A DNA stretch of 38,811 bases from Hyphomicrobiales bacterium (GTDB lineage Bacteria > Pseudomonadota > Alphaproteobacteria > Rhizobiales > Methyloligellaceae), in the NCBI GenBank assembly GCA_021775575.1, contig JAJFHO010000020.1:1-38811 (forward strand), in the 5' to 3' direction. Below the pieces are notes generated by a model. The model did no database searches and had not been told where the DNA came from. It saw only the letters and a program-made list of their open reading frames with translations. Shown one piece after another: positions 1-9,193 of this stretch (its first letter is position 1; each line of letters begins with the position of its first letter). The position numbers were made by a program, and so were the translations under genes.

Positions 1-1107
1 CTTGGCTATACTCTGCACCGGACGGTAATTCGTGCCCGTATAATATTCGGTGATGACAATAATCAGGGTGGTCACCACGAGACCAACGAGTGCGCACCAG
101 AACAAGTCCAGTCCGGTGAACGATGCCGATGACGTTGTGAATGTGGTCCCAAGACCAATCAGACCCTCCGTCACCCCAAGCACCGCAATCAGCGACAATA
201 TGCCGGCGGCGATGAAGCCCTTGTAAAGCGCACCCATGATCGACTGGCTGGGCCCGAGCTTTACAAAGAAGGTCCCGATGATCGAAGTCACGACACAGGC
301 GCCGCCGATCGCCAGCGGAAACAGCATCATTTTTTCAGCAACTGCCGGGTCGGTGAAAAAGATCGATGCCAGCACCATCGTCGCGACAATCGTGACCGCG
401 TAGGTCTCGAAAAGGTCAGCCGCCATGCCGGCGCAGTCGCCGACATTGTCGCCGACATTATCCGCGATGGTTGCCGGATTGCGCGGATCATCCTCCGGAA
501 TGCCTGCTTCGATCTTGCCGACAAGATCGCCGCCCACATCCGCGCCCTTGGTGAAGATGCCACCGCCGAGCCGGGCGAAGATCGAGATCAGCGAGGCGCC
601 GAAACCGAGCGCGACCAAAGCGTCGACAACGGTCCGGTCGGCAACGCTCAGGCCCATTCCAACGGTGAGCACGCTGTAATAGACGGTGACCGAGAGCAGT
701 GCCAGGCCGGCAACAAGCATGCCGGTCACGGCGCCGGCGCGAAACGCTATTTCAAGTCCCGCGCCAAGACTCTTGCTGGCTGCCTGTGTGGTGCGGACAT
801 TGGCCCGCACCGAGACGAGCATGCCGATGAAGCCGGCCGCGCCCGACAAAATGGCGCCAATCGCGAAACCGATGGCCACCGTCACCGACAGAAGCCAGGC
901 AAGGATGGCGAAAATTACCACGCCTGCAATAGCAATTGTCGTGTATTGCCGGGTCAGATAGGCCTGAGCACCTTCCTGAATTGCCCCCGCGATTTCCTGC
1001 ATCCGTTTGTTGCCTGCATCTGCCGCCATAACCGACTGGGCGGCCCAGATGCCATAGACGAGCGAAAGCGCGCCACAGGCGATGATCAGGTAAAGAACCG
1101 TGTTCAT
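1..1107 (-). CDS. hppA: Membrane-bound proton-translocating pyrophosphatase, 5' part (runs off left edge)
   Basis: An integral membrane ion pump that couples pyrophosphate hydrolysis to proton export. The first 369 codons are present and the C-terminus lies outside the window. Hydrophobic helices are visible from residue 3 onward. The family's catalytic loop is complete: [18 protein letters not shown] at about residues 181-198, then [20 protein letters not shown] at about 205-224, which holds the Asp residues that bind Mg-PPi. The ATG at 1107 gives the usual N-terminus ([12 protein letters not shown]) and has AGGGA 8 bases upstream. The residues that separate K+-dependent from K+-independent pumps lie in the missing part, so the subtype cannot be called. 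Family assignment is essentially certain. Confidence 0.97.
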   Translation of the reverse strand, partial: MNTVLYLIIACGALSLVYGIWAAQSVMAADAGNKRMQEIAGAIQEGAQAYLTRQYTTIAIAGVVIFAILAWLLSVTVAIGFAIGAILSGAAGFIGMLVSVRANVRTTQAASKSLGAGLEIAFRAGAVTGMLVAGLALLSVTVYYSVLTVGMGLSVADRTVVDALVALGFGASLISIFARLGGGIFTKGADVGGDLVGKIEAGIPEDDPRNPATIADNVGDNVGDCAGMAADLFETYAVTIVATMVLASIFFTDPAVAEKMMLFPLAIGGACVVTSIIGTFFVKLGPSQSIMGALYKGFIAAGILSLIAVLGVTEGLIGLGTTFTTSSASFTGLDLFWCALVGLVVTTLIIVITEYYTGTNYRPVQSIAK

Positions 1108-1180
1108 GATAAACGTCCCTGTTCTTGAATAGATTTTTCGGCCGTGGGTGTGATGGTTTCCCCAAGCCCCCCTTACAGCA

Positions 1181-1200
1181 GCTATAACGCGCTATAACGC
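1181..1200. repeat. Perfect 10-bp tandem duplication upstream of hppA
   Basis: GCTATAACGC occurs twice with no spacer. On the hppA strand each unit contains TTATAG, a weak -10-like word, 75-95 bases upstream of the hppA start. A promoter role is only a guess. Confidence 0.6.
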
Positions 1201-1269
1201 ATTGCCGCCGGCCCGTACCGAAGCGGGCGGACCATGCCAAAATTGATGCCGCAAAGCAACAAAAGACCG

Positions 1270-1312
1270 CGAAACTTTGGCTGAATACCTTCGAAACTTT
1301 GGCTGAATACCT
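1270..1312. repeat. 22-bp-period direct repeat just after the MFS gene
   Basis: CGAAACTTTGGCTGAATACCT is present at 1270-1290 and again, identical, at 1292-1312, with one base between. It begins directly downstream of the MFS stop codon (1316-1318, minus strand). It has no inverted symmetry, so it does not look like a terminator. A recent slippage duplication is the simplest reading. Confidence 0.8.
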
Positions 1313-1315
1313 CTG

Positions 1316-2548
1316 TTATCGCGCCCCTTCAACACCCCATTTGGCGCCACGGAGCAGCAGCAGCAGGATGAGACCCGCCGCCAGCGCGACAAAGGGCAGA
1401 TAAGCCACTGTTACCATGTTCCATCCGGCGATATGTAACACCTTGCCCGACGAAAAGGACGCCACCGCGACAAGGCCGAAAACCATGAACTCGTTGACCG
1501 CCTGAATCTTGTTGCGTTCTTCTGGCCTGTGGCAATCTGTCACCATGGTTGTCGAGCCGATATAGCCAAAATTCCAGCCCAGACCCAAAAGAACCATCGC
1601 CAGATTGAATTGCCAGAGCGCAAGCCCGGTCATGGCGGCAAGGCCGGAGGAGGCGAGAAGAAGAAGCCCGGTCAGCACGATTCTCTCCCGGCCGAACCGG
1701 TTGATCAGATGCCCTGTAACAAAGCTCGGGGCGAACATCGCGAAGACGTGCCACTGAATCGCGTGCGCCGCCGATTCGACCGAATGGTTGCACCCGACCA
1801 TGGCCAGAGGCGTGGCCGTCATGACAAAATTCATCGAACCGTAGCTGACCATGCCGGTCAGGATCGCCACGCGCAGTTTCGGCTGACGCAATATTTCGCC
1901 CAGAGCCCGTGGCTGCTTGCCCGGCGTCCCCTGTGCCGATGGGCGCGGAATATCAACAAAACACAGGACGAACATCGCCAGGACGGCGGTGGTCGCCGAG
2001 GCAACGAAGCTGCCCGCATAAAAGACCGGCGCGAAAATATCCTTGGTCAAAATGACCAGCTGCGGCCCGACGACCGCGGCGACAAGGCCACCGGCCATGA
2101 CCCAGGAGATCGCTTTCGGCTTAAAGGCCTCGCTGGCCGTGTCGGCCGCGGCGAAGCGGTAATATTGGGCGAATGCCTGATAAACCCCGGCGAGAGTGGT
2201 CGCCATGCAGTACAGCCAGAAGGACCTCTCGAAAATCGCAAAAATGGCGAGGCTCGCGCTCATCAAAGCGAATAACGCGCCGAGTTGAAAACCGGCACGG
2301 CGCCCGACCCGGCGCATCAAAAGAGAAGCGGGTACGGTCGATGCGAGCGTGCCAAGCACATAGGTCGTGACCGGCAGCGTCGCAAGCGACTTGTCGTCGG
2401 CGATCATATGACCGACCAGACCATTCACGGTTAGCAGAATGGTCGCCCCGACCAAATAAAGCACCTGCGCACTCGCCAAAATGGCCACGTTCCGCCGTGC
2501 GCGGCGATCACCGTCATCTGCTTTTGTGCTTGCGCTCTCGGCGCTCAT
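1316..2548 (-). CDS. MFS transporter, substrate unknown
   Basis: A major facilitator superfamily permease of 410 residues with about 12 hydrophobic segments, expected in the inner membrane. The N-terminal half has a helix followed by a short basic loop, LLMRRVGRRAGFQ, which matches the family's loop between helices 2 and 3. The pseudo-repeat loop in the second half (LINRFGRERIV) is also visible. The ATG at 2548 is used here; an in-frame GTG at 2587 would add 13 residues, and neither has a strong Shine-Dalgarno sequence. The gene is divergent from the TSUP permease gene. Nothing in the sequence or neighbours identifies the cargo, so the call stays at family level. Confidence 0.85.
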   Translation of the reverse strand: MSAESASTKADDGDRRARRNVAILASAQVLYLVGATILLTVNGLVGHMIADDKSLATLPVTTYVLGTLASTVPASLLMRRVGRRAGFQLGALFALMSASLAIFAIFERSFWLYCMATTLAGVYQAFAQYYRFAAADTASEAFKPKAISWVMAGGLVAAVVGPQLVILTKDIFAPVFYAGSFVASATTAVLAMFVLCFVDIPRPSAQGTPGKQPRALGEILRQPKLRVAILTGMVSYGSMNFVMTATPLAMVGCNHSVESAAHAIQWHVFAMFAPSFVTGHLINRFGRERIVLTGLLLLASSGLAAMTGLALWQFNLAMVLLGLGWNFGYIGSTTMVTDCHRPEERNKIQAVNEFMVFGLVAVASFSSGKVLHIAGWNMVTVAYLPFVALAAGLILLLLLRGAKWGVEGAR

Positions 2549-2782
2549 TACTCGTTCTGCCAGCTTCGCATCATGCGCCGGAGACACCGGCTTGTAGCGT
2601 TGGAGATATTAAGGGATAGGCCGCGACGCGGAACATTCGCACGAGCCATGGGCCGGTGCCAAGGCGCAAATCAGCGCCCCTCCCGCACCCGGGAAATGTC
2701 CGCTACGCGACAACCGGATTGCCGATTAGCGTGTATATCTGCATCCCTATCCACCGGCGCGGAGTCTTGGGGAGCGCATCTC

Positions 2783-3688
2783 ATGGATTTTACCCTGTAC
2801 TGGTTCATGTTTCCCGTCTCCATCTGCATCGCGACAACAGCCATGCTGACGGGAATTGGCGGTGCGGCCTATTTCATGCCGGTCTTCCTGATCATTTTTC
2901 CAATGCTTGGTCCGGAGTATATTCTGGCGAGCCCGGTAGCAGCGATCGGCGTATCGCTGCTTACCGAAACATTCGGCTTTTCATCCGGTTTCGTCGGTTA
3001 CTTTATAAAGCATCTCATCGATTTCCGGGTCGCCATGGCGCTGATCCTGTTTTCCGTGCCGGCAGGCATAGCCGGCGCTTTGCTGTCCCATCTTGCCAAC
3101 CCCGATCACCTGAAGTTCGGCTATGGCGCCCTCATGCTTCTGCTTTCGGTCATTCTGCTAAAGGGACATGGGCCGGAGGAAGCCGAAACAGGACAGCCGA
3201 CCAGCGGCTTTTGGGCCAAGTGGCTGGGTACCTCGCATTACCAGGTGGAAAACCGCCAGCTTACGGACCGGGCCGGAAACACTTACAGCTACGAATTCCA
3301 CCGTCCCAAAAAGGGGTCGGTGCCGCTGGGCTTGGGTGGCTTTCTGACCGGCCTTCTCTCGGTCGGCATCGGCGAAGTTGTCATGCCGCTTTTGATCAAG
3401 CGCTACCGCTTTCCAGTCCCCGTGGCGGCCGCGACTTCCATTCTCGTCGTGATCGTTACGGTAATGTCGGCGTCATTCACGCATATTTCGACCCTGATCG
3501 CGGAAGGCGGGCTGTCGGCGGTGCCGTGGAATCTCGTCTGTTACACAATCCCGGCCGTGATTATTGGCGGCCAGATCGGGCCCCGGCTTCAAGGCAAGGT
3601 CTCATCTCACGCCATGGAGAAAGTCATCGCGGCGCTATTCGCCCTCATTGGCATTGCCATGTTGTTGACCGTCTTCAAGCCTGCCTAG
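2783..3688 (+). CDS. TSUP/TauE-SafE family membrane permease
   Basis: A 301-residue inner-membrane protein of the TSUP family, whose members export sulfite, sulfoacetate and related organic anions. It has about eight hydrophobic segments in two halves. The first half starts with TAMLTGIGGAAYFMPVF, and the second carries the matching GFLTGLLSVGIGEVVMPLL, the Gly-rich re-entrant motif of the family. A hydrophilic loop of about 50 residues separates the halves. The ATG at 2783 is chosen because GGGGAG lies about 9 bases upstream and the first helix follows at once; the reading frame stays open upstream to 2573 but that extension is not hydrophobic. It converges on thiL with a 14-base gap. The substrate cannot be inferred. 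Confidence 0.88.
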   Translation: MDFTLYWFMFPVSICIATTAMLTGIGGAAYFMPVFLIIFPMLGPEYILASPVAAIGVSLLTETFGFSSGFVGYFIKHLIDFRVAMALILFSVPAGIAGALLSHLANPDHLKFGYGALMLLLSVILLKGHGPEEAETGQPTSGFWAKWLGTSHYQVENRQLTDRAGNTYSYEFHRPKKGSVPLGLGGFLTGLLSVGIGEVVMPLLIKRYRFPVPVAAATSILVVIVTVMSASFTHISTLIAEGGLSAVPWNLVCYTIPAVIIGGQIGPRLQGKVSSHAMEKVIAALFALIGIAMLLTVFKPA

Positions 3689-3702
3689 ATCAGGTTCAGA
3701 CA

Positions 3703-4725
3703 TTATTGAAAATGATCGTAAGCCGCATGAGAGAGGTCGAGAGGCGCGCCATCCAGCCCCAGTATGAGAACGTCATGTTCGGTCAGGATCTCGCCGATAT
3801 CGGTCGCCTGGCAACCAGCGCCTTGAAGCGCTTTTTCAAACGACCCGGTCTTGCCCGGTGCTATCGCGGCCAGCACTTCATAGTCATCGCCGCCGCAAAG
3901 CAGTTCTTCCAGGGAAACGAATCCCGCCCGAAGCAGAGATTTAGCCGCGCCGGAAAGCGGCACCCTGCCCGCGCTGATCGACCCGCCGCACCGCGACGCC
4001 TTGCATAATTTCTCAAAGTCGCCGGCCAGTCCGTCGGATATATCCATCGCTCCACTGGCGTGATCCCGCAAGATCGGCGCGAGCGCCCGGTTGGGCCGGG
4101 GCCGCCAATAGCGTGATCCGAGATATCCGGCACCGTCGCACGTAAGGAATGATTGCGGTTTCTCATCGCCTGCCCGCAGCCATTTCAGCCCCGCCACCGC
4201 GTCGCCGATCGTGCCGGTGACGTAAACCCTGTCACCGGGCCGGGCACCCGAGCGTTTGACTATTTTTCCCTCTGGTATGCGGCCCAGAGCGGTGATCGAA
4301 ATGCACAGCGGTCCCGGCGTCGAGACCGTATCGCCCCCGGCAAGGAGGCAACCGAATGCCGCCTGCGCGTCGGCCAGCCCATCGGCAAATCCGCCCAGCC
4401 AAGCCCGGTCAGGCTTTCCAGGCAGCGCGAGCGTCAACAGATAGATTTCCGGGTCCGCGCCTTTTGCCACAAGATCGGAAATATTCACCGCAAGCGCCTT
4501 ATAGGCGGCGTCCGCCGGGGACGCGTTGGCAAGAAAATGAACGCCGGCGACCAGCATATCCGCGGTGAGGACAATTTCCTCGCCAGGCGCCGGTGTCAGC
4601 AGGGCGGCATCGTCAACGAGCCCGAAAGCGCCCTCATAGCCGCGCGCGAGCGGTGCGAATATGCTCTGGATAAGGTCTGTTTCTCCCCGAAAGGAGGCCA
4701 CTCGGCGTGCCTCTTTCTCACCCAT
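3703..4725 (-). CDS. thiL: Thiamine-monophosphate kinase
   Basis: Phosphorylates thiamine monophosphate with ATP to give thiamine diphosphate, the active cofactor. The product is 340 residues, typical for ThiL. It shows the PurM-like fold signatures: GLVDDAALL near residue 35, LTADMLVAGVHF near 53 with metal-binding Asp, NISDLVAKGADP near 81, GGDTV, a SGAMDISDGLAGD block and CGGDDYEVLA towards the C-terminus. The ATG at 4725 overlaps the end of nusB by 8 bases (ATGGGTGA), which suggests translational coupling; upstream in-frame ATGs at 4746 and 4761 lie within nusB. It is the last gene of the glyA-nrdR-rib-nusB-thiL operon. Confidence 0.95.
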   Translation of the reverse strand: MGEKEARRVASFRGETDLIQSIFAPLARGYEGAFGLVDDAALLTPAPGEEIVLTADMLVAGVHFLANASPADAAYKALAVNISDLVAKGADPEIYLLTLALPGKPDRAWLGGFADGLADAQAAFGCLLAGGDTVSTPGPLCISITALGRIPEGKIVKRSGARPGDRVYVTGTIGDAVAGLKWLRAGDEKPQSFLTCDGAGYLGSRYWRPRPNRALAPILRDHASGAMDISDGLAGDFEKLCKASRCGGSISAGRVPLSGAAKSLLRAGFVSLEELLCGGDDYEVLAAIAPGKTGSFEKALQGAGCQATDIGEILTEHDVLILGLDGAPLDLSHAAYDHFQ

Positions 4726-5227
4726 CGGCACTGTTCTGAAATTCATCCGCCCGCTGCGCATGGGCCAGCGCGTCCAGAATTCCGTTCACCACCCTGGGTT
4801 CGTCTTTCTCGAAAAAGGCATGGGCGACGTCGACATATTCGTTGATCACGACACGGGCGGGAACATCGGGTCGTTGCAGCAGTTCGAAGGCCGCCGAGCG
4901 AAGAATAGCCCGCAATATGCTGTCGATCCGCGAAAGCCGCCAGCCATCGGCGAGCTGCGCATTCAAAATCGGGTCTATCCGGCGTTGCTCCGCCACAACG
5001 CCCTTCACGATGTCGGAAAAAAACTCCGGGTCGGCATCCTGGCAGGAAGAAGAGTCGGTCAAATCGCCCAGCCTGTGCTCGCAAAATTCGGCAAGCACGT
5101 CATTGACGTCCGTTGCGGCCATATCCATCTGGTAGAGCGCTTGTACCGCCGCCAGCCTTGCCGCGCTTAGCGGTGTTGAGCGATTGGCACCGACGCGCTT
5201 ATTCGGCCTGCCGGCGGCCGGGGTCAT
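4718..5227 (-). CDS. nusB: Transcription antitermination factor NusB
   Basis: An all-helical RNA-binding factor that pairs with NusE (ribosomal protein S10) on boxA RNA and supports antitermination of rRNA operons. At 169 residues it is of normal length, with a basic N-terminal tail before SAARLAAVQALYQMDM. The conserved helices LSRIDSILRAILRSAAFEL and VVINEYVDVAHAF are present, as is the closing VNGILDALA. Its ATG overlaps the ribH stop as ATGA, and its own stop overlaps thiL, so all three are probably coupled. The ribH-nusB-thiL order is widespread in alphaproteobacteria. Confidence 0.96.
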   Translation of the reverse strand: MTPAAGRPNKRVGANRSTPLSAARLAAVQALYQMDMAATDVNDVLAEFCEHRLGDLTDSSSCQDADPEFFSDIVKGVVAEQRRIDPILNAQLADGWRLSRIDSILRAILRSAAFELLQRPDVPARVVINEYVDVAHAFFEKDEPRVVNGILDALAHAQRADEFQNSADG

Positions 5228-5691
5228 TTTATCTGGCCCGATAACGGGCCCGCCTGAAGCACCATCAGGGACACGCAGGCGGCGGCGGCGTCACGGCCCT
5301 TGTTTTTCCCATCGACACGCGCCCGGACCCAGGCCTGGTCACGGGTATCCACCGTCAGGATGCCGTTGCCGACCGCGATACCGTGCGCAAGCGACAAATC
5401 GAGCAGCCCCCGCGCCGATTCACTGGCGACGATATCATAGTGAGAAGTCTCGCCGCGGATGACGCAACCCAACGCCACGCAGCCGCCATGACGCCCTTTC
5501 GCACCGAGCGCGTTGTTGGCAATCGCAATAGCCAGCGCCGGCGCTATTTCAAGCGCGCCGGGAACCGCAACCCGCTCATAGGCGATCCCGGCCCCCTCGA
5601 GTTCGGCCACTGCGCCACGCGCAAGCTCATTCGCGATGTCGTCGTAAAATCGCGCTTCGATTATCAATACAGATTGCGGAATTGTGGCCAT
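5224..5691 (-). CDS. ribH: 6,7-dimethyl-8-ribityllumazine synthase
   Basis: Condenses 3,4-dihydroxy-2-butanone 4-phosphate with 5-amino-6-ribitylaminouracil to make lumazine, the penultimate riboflavin step. The product has 155 residues, as expected. Family blocks are clear: IEARFYDDIANELARGA, VPGALEIAPAL, VALGCVIRGETSHYD with the phosphate-binding residues and GNGILTVDTRDQAW. The ATG at 5691 is picked over the longer open frame to 5919 because it starts exactly at the family N-terminus and leaves only 8 bases after the ribBA stop. It overlaps nusB by 4 bases. Confidence 0.96.
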   Translation of the reverse strand: MATIPQSVLIIEARFYDDIANELARGAVAELEGAGIAYERVAVPGALEIAPALAIAIANNALGAKGRHGGCVALGCVIRGETSHYDIVASESARGLLDLSLAHGIAVGNGILTVDTRDQAWVRARVDGKNKGRDAAAACVSLMVLQAGPLSGQIK

Positions 5692-5699
5692 AACGATTG

Positions 5700-6845
5700 C
5701 TAGTCCATCCGCCGGTAGTCGACGATATGCAACCCATACCCTTCCAGGCCGACGACCTTGCGTTGCGGCGAGTTGCTCAGCAAAACCATGTCCCGCACGC
5801 CCAGATCGTGCAGTATCTGCGAGCCGATGCCGATTTCGAGCACCCGGTCTTCCGATCCGGCGATCTCCTGTATTTCCGGATCTTTGCCCTGCAGGCTCTC
5901 CGTCACCGCCGCCGGCCACACCTCGCGAATAAGGACGAGGGCACCGCGCCCTTCCTCGGCGATGACCTCCATCGCCTTTTGGATAAGAGTGCGCCTGTGG
6001 CCCTCGCCGCTGACGCCGAGGACGTCGCCCAGCGTGTTGACGGCATGGACCCGGACGAGTACGGGTCCGCCTTGCGACAGATCGCCCCTGATCAGCGCGA
6101 TATGTTCCTGAGCAGGCTCGACGGTGGTCCGATAGACCCGCAAATCGAAGCTTCCGCCGAATACGCTCTCGACTTTGCTCTCGGACAGCAGCTTTACGAC
6201 ACTGTCATGCTTGCGCCGATAGGCGATCAGATCGGCGATTGTCGCGATCTTCAGATTGTGCAGCTGGGCGAAGGCGACCAGATCGTTCATTCGCGCCATG
6301 GTGCCGTCGTCATTCATGATCTCGCAGATAACACCCGCCGGATTGAGACCGGCGAGACGCGCCAGATCGACCGCCGCCTCGGTATGGCCGGCGCGAATGA
6401 GAACGCCGCCTTCCCGCGCGATCAGCGGAAACACATGACCCGGCGTGGCGACGTCGTCGGGACCCTTGGTCGGATCGATCGCAACCGAAATCGTCCGTGC
6501 GCGGTCATGGGCGGAAATGCCCGTGCTGACGCCTTCGCGCGATTCAATGGAAACGGTGAAGGCGGTCTGCTGCCGGGATTGATTATTGTGGCGCGCCATG
6601 AGGTCGAGCCTGAGCTGATCGGCCCTGTGCTCGGTCATCGCGAGACAGACCAGCCCGCGCCCATGCTTGGCCATGAAGTTGATGGCGTCGGGCGTCGCCA
6701 TCTGGGCCGGGATGACGAGATCGCCTTCATTCTCGCGGTCCTCGGCATCGACAAGAATGAACATCCGCCCGTTGCGGGCGTCGTCGATCACTTCCTCTAT
6801 GGGCGACAGGAAATCCTGATCACTGTTATTTTCGGCGATGCTCAA
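5700..6845 (-). CDS. ribBA: RibBA-type protein: active DHBP synthase with a degenerate GTP cyclohydrolase II domain
   Basis: The N-terminal domain (about 1-212) is 3,4-dihydroxy-2-butanone 4-phosphate synthase, which converts ribulose 5-phosphate to the four-carbon riboflavin precursor and formate. Its metal and active-site motifs are intact: [12 protein letters not shown] at 33-44, ATPGHVFPL around 133-141 and [12 protein letters not shown] around 151-162. The C-terminal domain (about 226-381) keeps the GTP cyclohydrolase II fold ([18 protein letters not shown]) but lacks the three zinc cysteines: the first position is Asn near 270 and the RCDCG motif is replaced by SGEGH. The catalytic RQEGR-type segment reads REVWP. 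I infer that only the RibB activity remains and the second domain is structural. Fusions with decayed RibA halves are known in alphaproteobacteria. It sits 15 bases after ribE and 8 before ribH. Confidence 0.93.
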   Translation of the reverse strand: MSIAENNSDQDFLSPIEEVIDDARNGRMFILVDAEDRENEGDLVIPAQMATPDAINFMAKHGRGLVCLAMTEHRADQLRLDLMARHNNQSRQQTAFTVSIESREGVSTGISAHDRARTISVAIDPTKGPDDVATPGHVFPLIAREGGVLIRAGHTEAAVDLARLAGLNPAGVICEIMNDDGTMARMNDLVAFAQLHNLKIATIADLIAYRRKHDSVVKLLSESKVESVFGGSFDLRVYRTTVEPAQEHIALIRGDLSQGGPVLVRVHAVNTLGDVLGVSGEGHRRTLIQKAMEVIAEEGRGALVLIREVWPAAVTESLQGKDPEIQEIAGSEDRVLEIGIGSQILHDLGVRDMVLLSNSPQRKVVGLEGYGLHIVDYRRMD

Positions 6846-6860
6846 TTTACGATTCCCCGG

Positions 6861-7460
6861 TCACTGACGCTGCATATCGGTGATCCTTGCCACATAGCGT
6901 GCCAAAAGGTCCACTTCCATATTCAATGCCGCGCCAGCCTGTTTGTCCGCCCAGTTCGTCTCCTGCAACGTATGAGGGACCAGATTTACGCCGAATTTGG
7001 CGCCGCTTACCGCGTTTACCGTCAACGAGACGCCATTCAGCGCGACCGAACCCTTTTCCGCGACAAACTGCGCCAGATTGTCCGGACATTCCATTTCGAA
7101 CCTTACAGAAGCGCCATCGTCGGTGCGCGACAATATCCTTGCGACCGCGTCTACATGGCCGCTGACTATATGCCCGCCGAGTTCATCGCGCAGCGTCAAA
7201 GCTCGCTCCAGGTTTATCCGCCGCCCGACCGCCCAATCGCCAAGCGTCGTGCAGGCAAGTGTCTCATTGGAGACATCGACACCAAATTGGCATCCGCCGT
7301 CGGCCGCGGGAGCCAGCTCAGTAACGGTAAGACAACAACCATCGCAAGCAATTGACGCGCCGGGTAAAATCTCGCTGGCCGGGTAGCGGCTGGCAATCGT
7401 GAACCGGCCGCCGTCTGTGCCGGCGACCACGCCGATATCGGTAATAATTCCTGTAAACAT
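6861..7460 (-). CDS. ribE: Riboflavin synthase, alpha chain
   Basis: Dismutates two lumazine molecules into riboflavin and 5-amino-6-ribitylaminouracil. The 199-residue product has the two tandem lumazine-binding barrels of the family. The first opens with MFTGIITDIGVV and contains GASIACDGCCLTVTEL; the second contains GGHIVSGHVDAVARI and GSVALNGVSLTVNAV. The N-terminal MFTGI is nearly invariant and fixes the start at 7460. Gaps are 10 bases to ribD and 15 to ribBA, in keeping with one transcript. Confidence 0.97.
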   Translation of the reverse strand: MFTGIITDIGVVAGTDGGRFTIASRYPASEILPGASIACDGCCLTVTELAPAADGGCQFGVDVSNETLACTTLGDWAVGRRINLERALTLRDELGGHIVSGHVDAVARILSRTDDGASVRFEMECPDNLAQFVAEKGSVALNGVSLTVNAVSGAKFGVNLVPHTLQETNWADKQAGAALNMEVDLLARYVARITDMQRQ

Positions 7461-7470
7461 AGCCTGCCAA

Positions 7471-8592
7471 CTAATTGGTTTGGTGTTTTTTCTCGTAGAT
7501 TACGACCTGATCTTCACCGACCTTCTGCACTTCTATTTCTTCAAATTCTTCCGCGTTTTCTATGACTTCCAAGCCATTGTTAACAAACGGTGCGAGACCG
7601 CTTTTGCCCACCGGGGCTGGTCCGCGGAATATCGCGACGCAGTCGATAACGCCTGCGTCGAGAAAAGACCGAGCCACGTGCGGACCCCCTTCGATCAAAA
7701 GACGCGTAATGCCCCTTTGCGCCAACACGCCGCATACCGCAACAGGGTCGGGGCGTGCGTCAATGCCTTTGTGTACGGCAAGCACTACCGCGCCCTTACT
7801 CTCAAACAGCTGTTGGCGCCGCGACATCCCGTCCTCCGCGCATATAATCCAGACCGGCGCGTGACTTGCGCGGTTCAGTAACCCGGCCTGATCATTCAGC
7901 CGAAGATGAGTGTCCAGCACCACCCGCACGGGCGAGCGCCCGCTCATGCCCGGCAGACGGCATGTCAGCTCGGGGTTATCCGCCATGACGGTGCCACGTC
8001 CAACCAGAATTGCGTCGGAGCGTGCCCGCATCAAATGACCGCGCGCGCGGGCTAATTCGCCCGTCACCCAAACCGGCGCGCCATCGCCAGGAGCAATCAG
8101 GCCGTCCGACCCGACCGCAAGCTTCAGGGTAACTTCCGGACGCTGCTCGCCTACACGCAGCAGATGGCCCCTTGTAAGCATATGCGCCTGTTCCGCCAGA
8201 ATGCCGCTATCGACAAGAATGCCGGCATCCCTCAGCCGCTCCAGTCCTTTACCCGAAACACGCGGGTCGGGATCGCCGAGCGCACAAACCACGCGCGCAA
8301 CACCGGCCGCGATAATGGCATCAGCACAAGGTGGCGTCTTGCCATGATGCGCGCATGGCTCGAGCGAGACGTAAAGGGTGGCGCCACGGGCGCGTTCCCC
8401 TGCCCGCTCCAGTGCGACAGTTTCGGCATGCGGCCGCCCGCCGGGCATTGTCCAGCCCCGCGAGAGAATCTCCGGCTCTTCTCCCGGCGCCACAAGCACG
8501 GCACCGACCGCCGGATTGGGCCATACGCGCCCGAGACCTCGGCGCGCCACCGCGAGCGCGGCGCTCATGAAGACTTCGTCATGCGACGCCAT
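7471..8592 (-). CDS. ribD: Bifunctional riboflavin biosynthesis deaminase/reductase
   Basis: Deaminates and then reduces the pyrimidine intermediate made from GTP. At 373 residues it is the usual two-domain form. The N-terminal deaminase (about 1-145) has its zinc site: HAE at 55-57, PCAHHGKTPPC at 79-89. The C-terminal reductase, with a dihydrofolate reductase-like fold (about 150-365), shows VTLKLAVGSDGLIA, SDAILVGRGTVMADNP and the nucleotide-binding LLIEGGPHVARSFL. The start at 8592 gives the standard MASHDEVFMSAALAVA opening. It follows nrdR by 33 bases, too short for an FMN riboswitch. Confidence 0.96.
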   Translation of the reverse strand: MASHDEVFMSAALAVARRGLGRVWPNPAVGAVLVAPGEEPEILSRGWTMPGGRPHAETVALERAGERARGATLYVSLEPCAHHGKTPPCADAIIAAGVARVVCALGDPDPRVSGKGLERLRDAGILVDSGILAEQAHMLTRGHLLRVGEQRPEVTLKLAVGSDGLIAPGDGAPVWVTGELARARGHLMRARSDAILVGRGTVMADNPELTCRLPGMSGRSPVRVVLDTHLRLNDQAGLLNRASHAPVWIICAEDGMSRRQQLFESKGAVVLAVHKGIDARPDPVAVCGVLAQRGITRLLIEGGPHVARSFLDAGVIDCVAIFRGPAPVGKSGLAPFVNNGLEVIENAEEFEEIEVQKVGEDQVVIYEKKHQTN

Positions 8593-8625
8593 TGCGCAGG
8601 TCCCATAAAGAGGAGCGGCCCGAAG

Positions 8626-9117
8626 TCAGTCGGTTTCGTCGGCCGAAACGGGCTCATCGAGATCATCGGGGCCGGCGAGTTCGCCGAGCAGGGCTTCGAA
8701 ATCGCGCGCCTCTCGGAAATTTTTGTAGACAGAGGCGAAACGTACATAAGCCACGTCATCGAGTCCTTTGAGCCCCTCCATGACCAGCTTGCCGATCGTT
8801 TGGGACTTGATGTCGCCATCGCCTTTATTTTCAAGCCGCCTGACGATGCCGCTGACCATGCGTTCGACCCGTTCGGGATCGACGGCCCGCTTGCGCGTGG
8901 CGATCTGTATCGACCGCATCAGCTTGTCGCGATCGAAAGGAACCCGCCGGCCGGTTTTCTTGACAACCGTCAATTCCCGGAGCTGAACCCGCTCAAAGGT
9001 GGTGAAACGGCCGCTGCAGTCGGCGCAAATGCGCCGCCGCCGGATCGCCGTATGATCCTCCGAGGGCCGCGAATCCTTCACCTGGGTGTTGGTGCTCTGG
9101 CAGTAGGGGCACCGCAT
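8626..9117 (-). CDS. nrdR: Transcriptional repressor NrdR
   Basis: A nucleotide-sensing repressor of ribonucleotide reductase genes. Of its 163 residues, the first 45 form a zinc ribbon (C3, C6, C31, C34 in MRCPYC and ICADCSGRF), and about 49-140 form the ATP-cone ([19 protein letters not shown]) that binds ATP or dATP. The MRCPYC start is invariant in the family. It lies between glyA and ribD, the usual alphaproteobacterial position. The C-terminus is acidic. No ribonucleotide reductase gene lies in the window, so its targets are elsewhere. Confidence 0.97.
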   Translation of the reverse strand: MRCPYCQSTNTQVKDSRPSEDHTAIRRRRICADCSGRFTTFERVQLRELTVVKKTGRRVPFDRDKLMRSIQIATRKRAVDPERVERMVSGIVRRLENKGDGDIKSQTIGKLVMEGLKGLDDVAYVRFASVYKNFREARDFEALLGELAGPDDLDEPVSADETD

Positions 9118-9193
9118 GCGTCATACCCTCAAGCATTTTCCGGCAGGCAGCGGAATAACGCCGGACCGGCCGCCCCGGAAATAATTTCTCCAT

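Noticed and set aside
5697-7355. Plus-strand open frame of 552 codons antisense to ribBA and ribE
   Set aside because: The opposite strand encodes complete, recognisable riboflavin enzymes; this frame is a GC-driven shadow.
8593-8625. Possible FMN riboswitch in front of the rib genes
   Set aside because: The nrdR-ribD gap is 33 bases and other gaps are shorter, far below the size of an RFN element; none was seen before glyA either.
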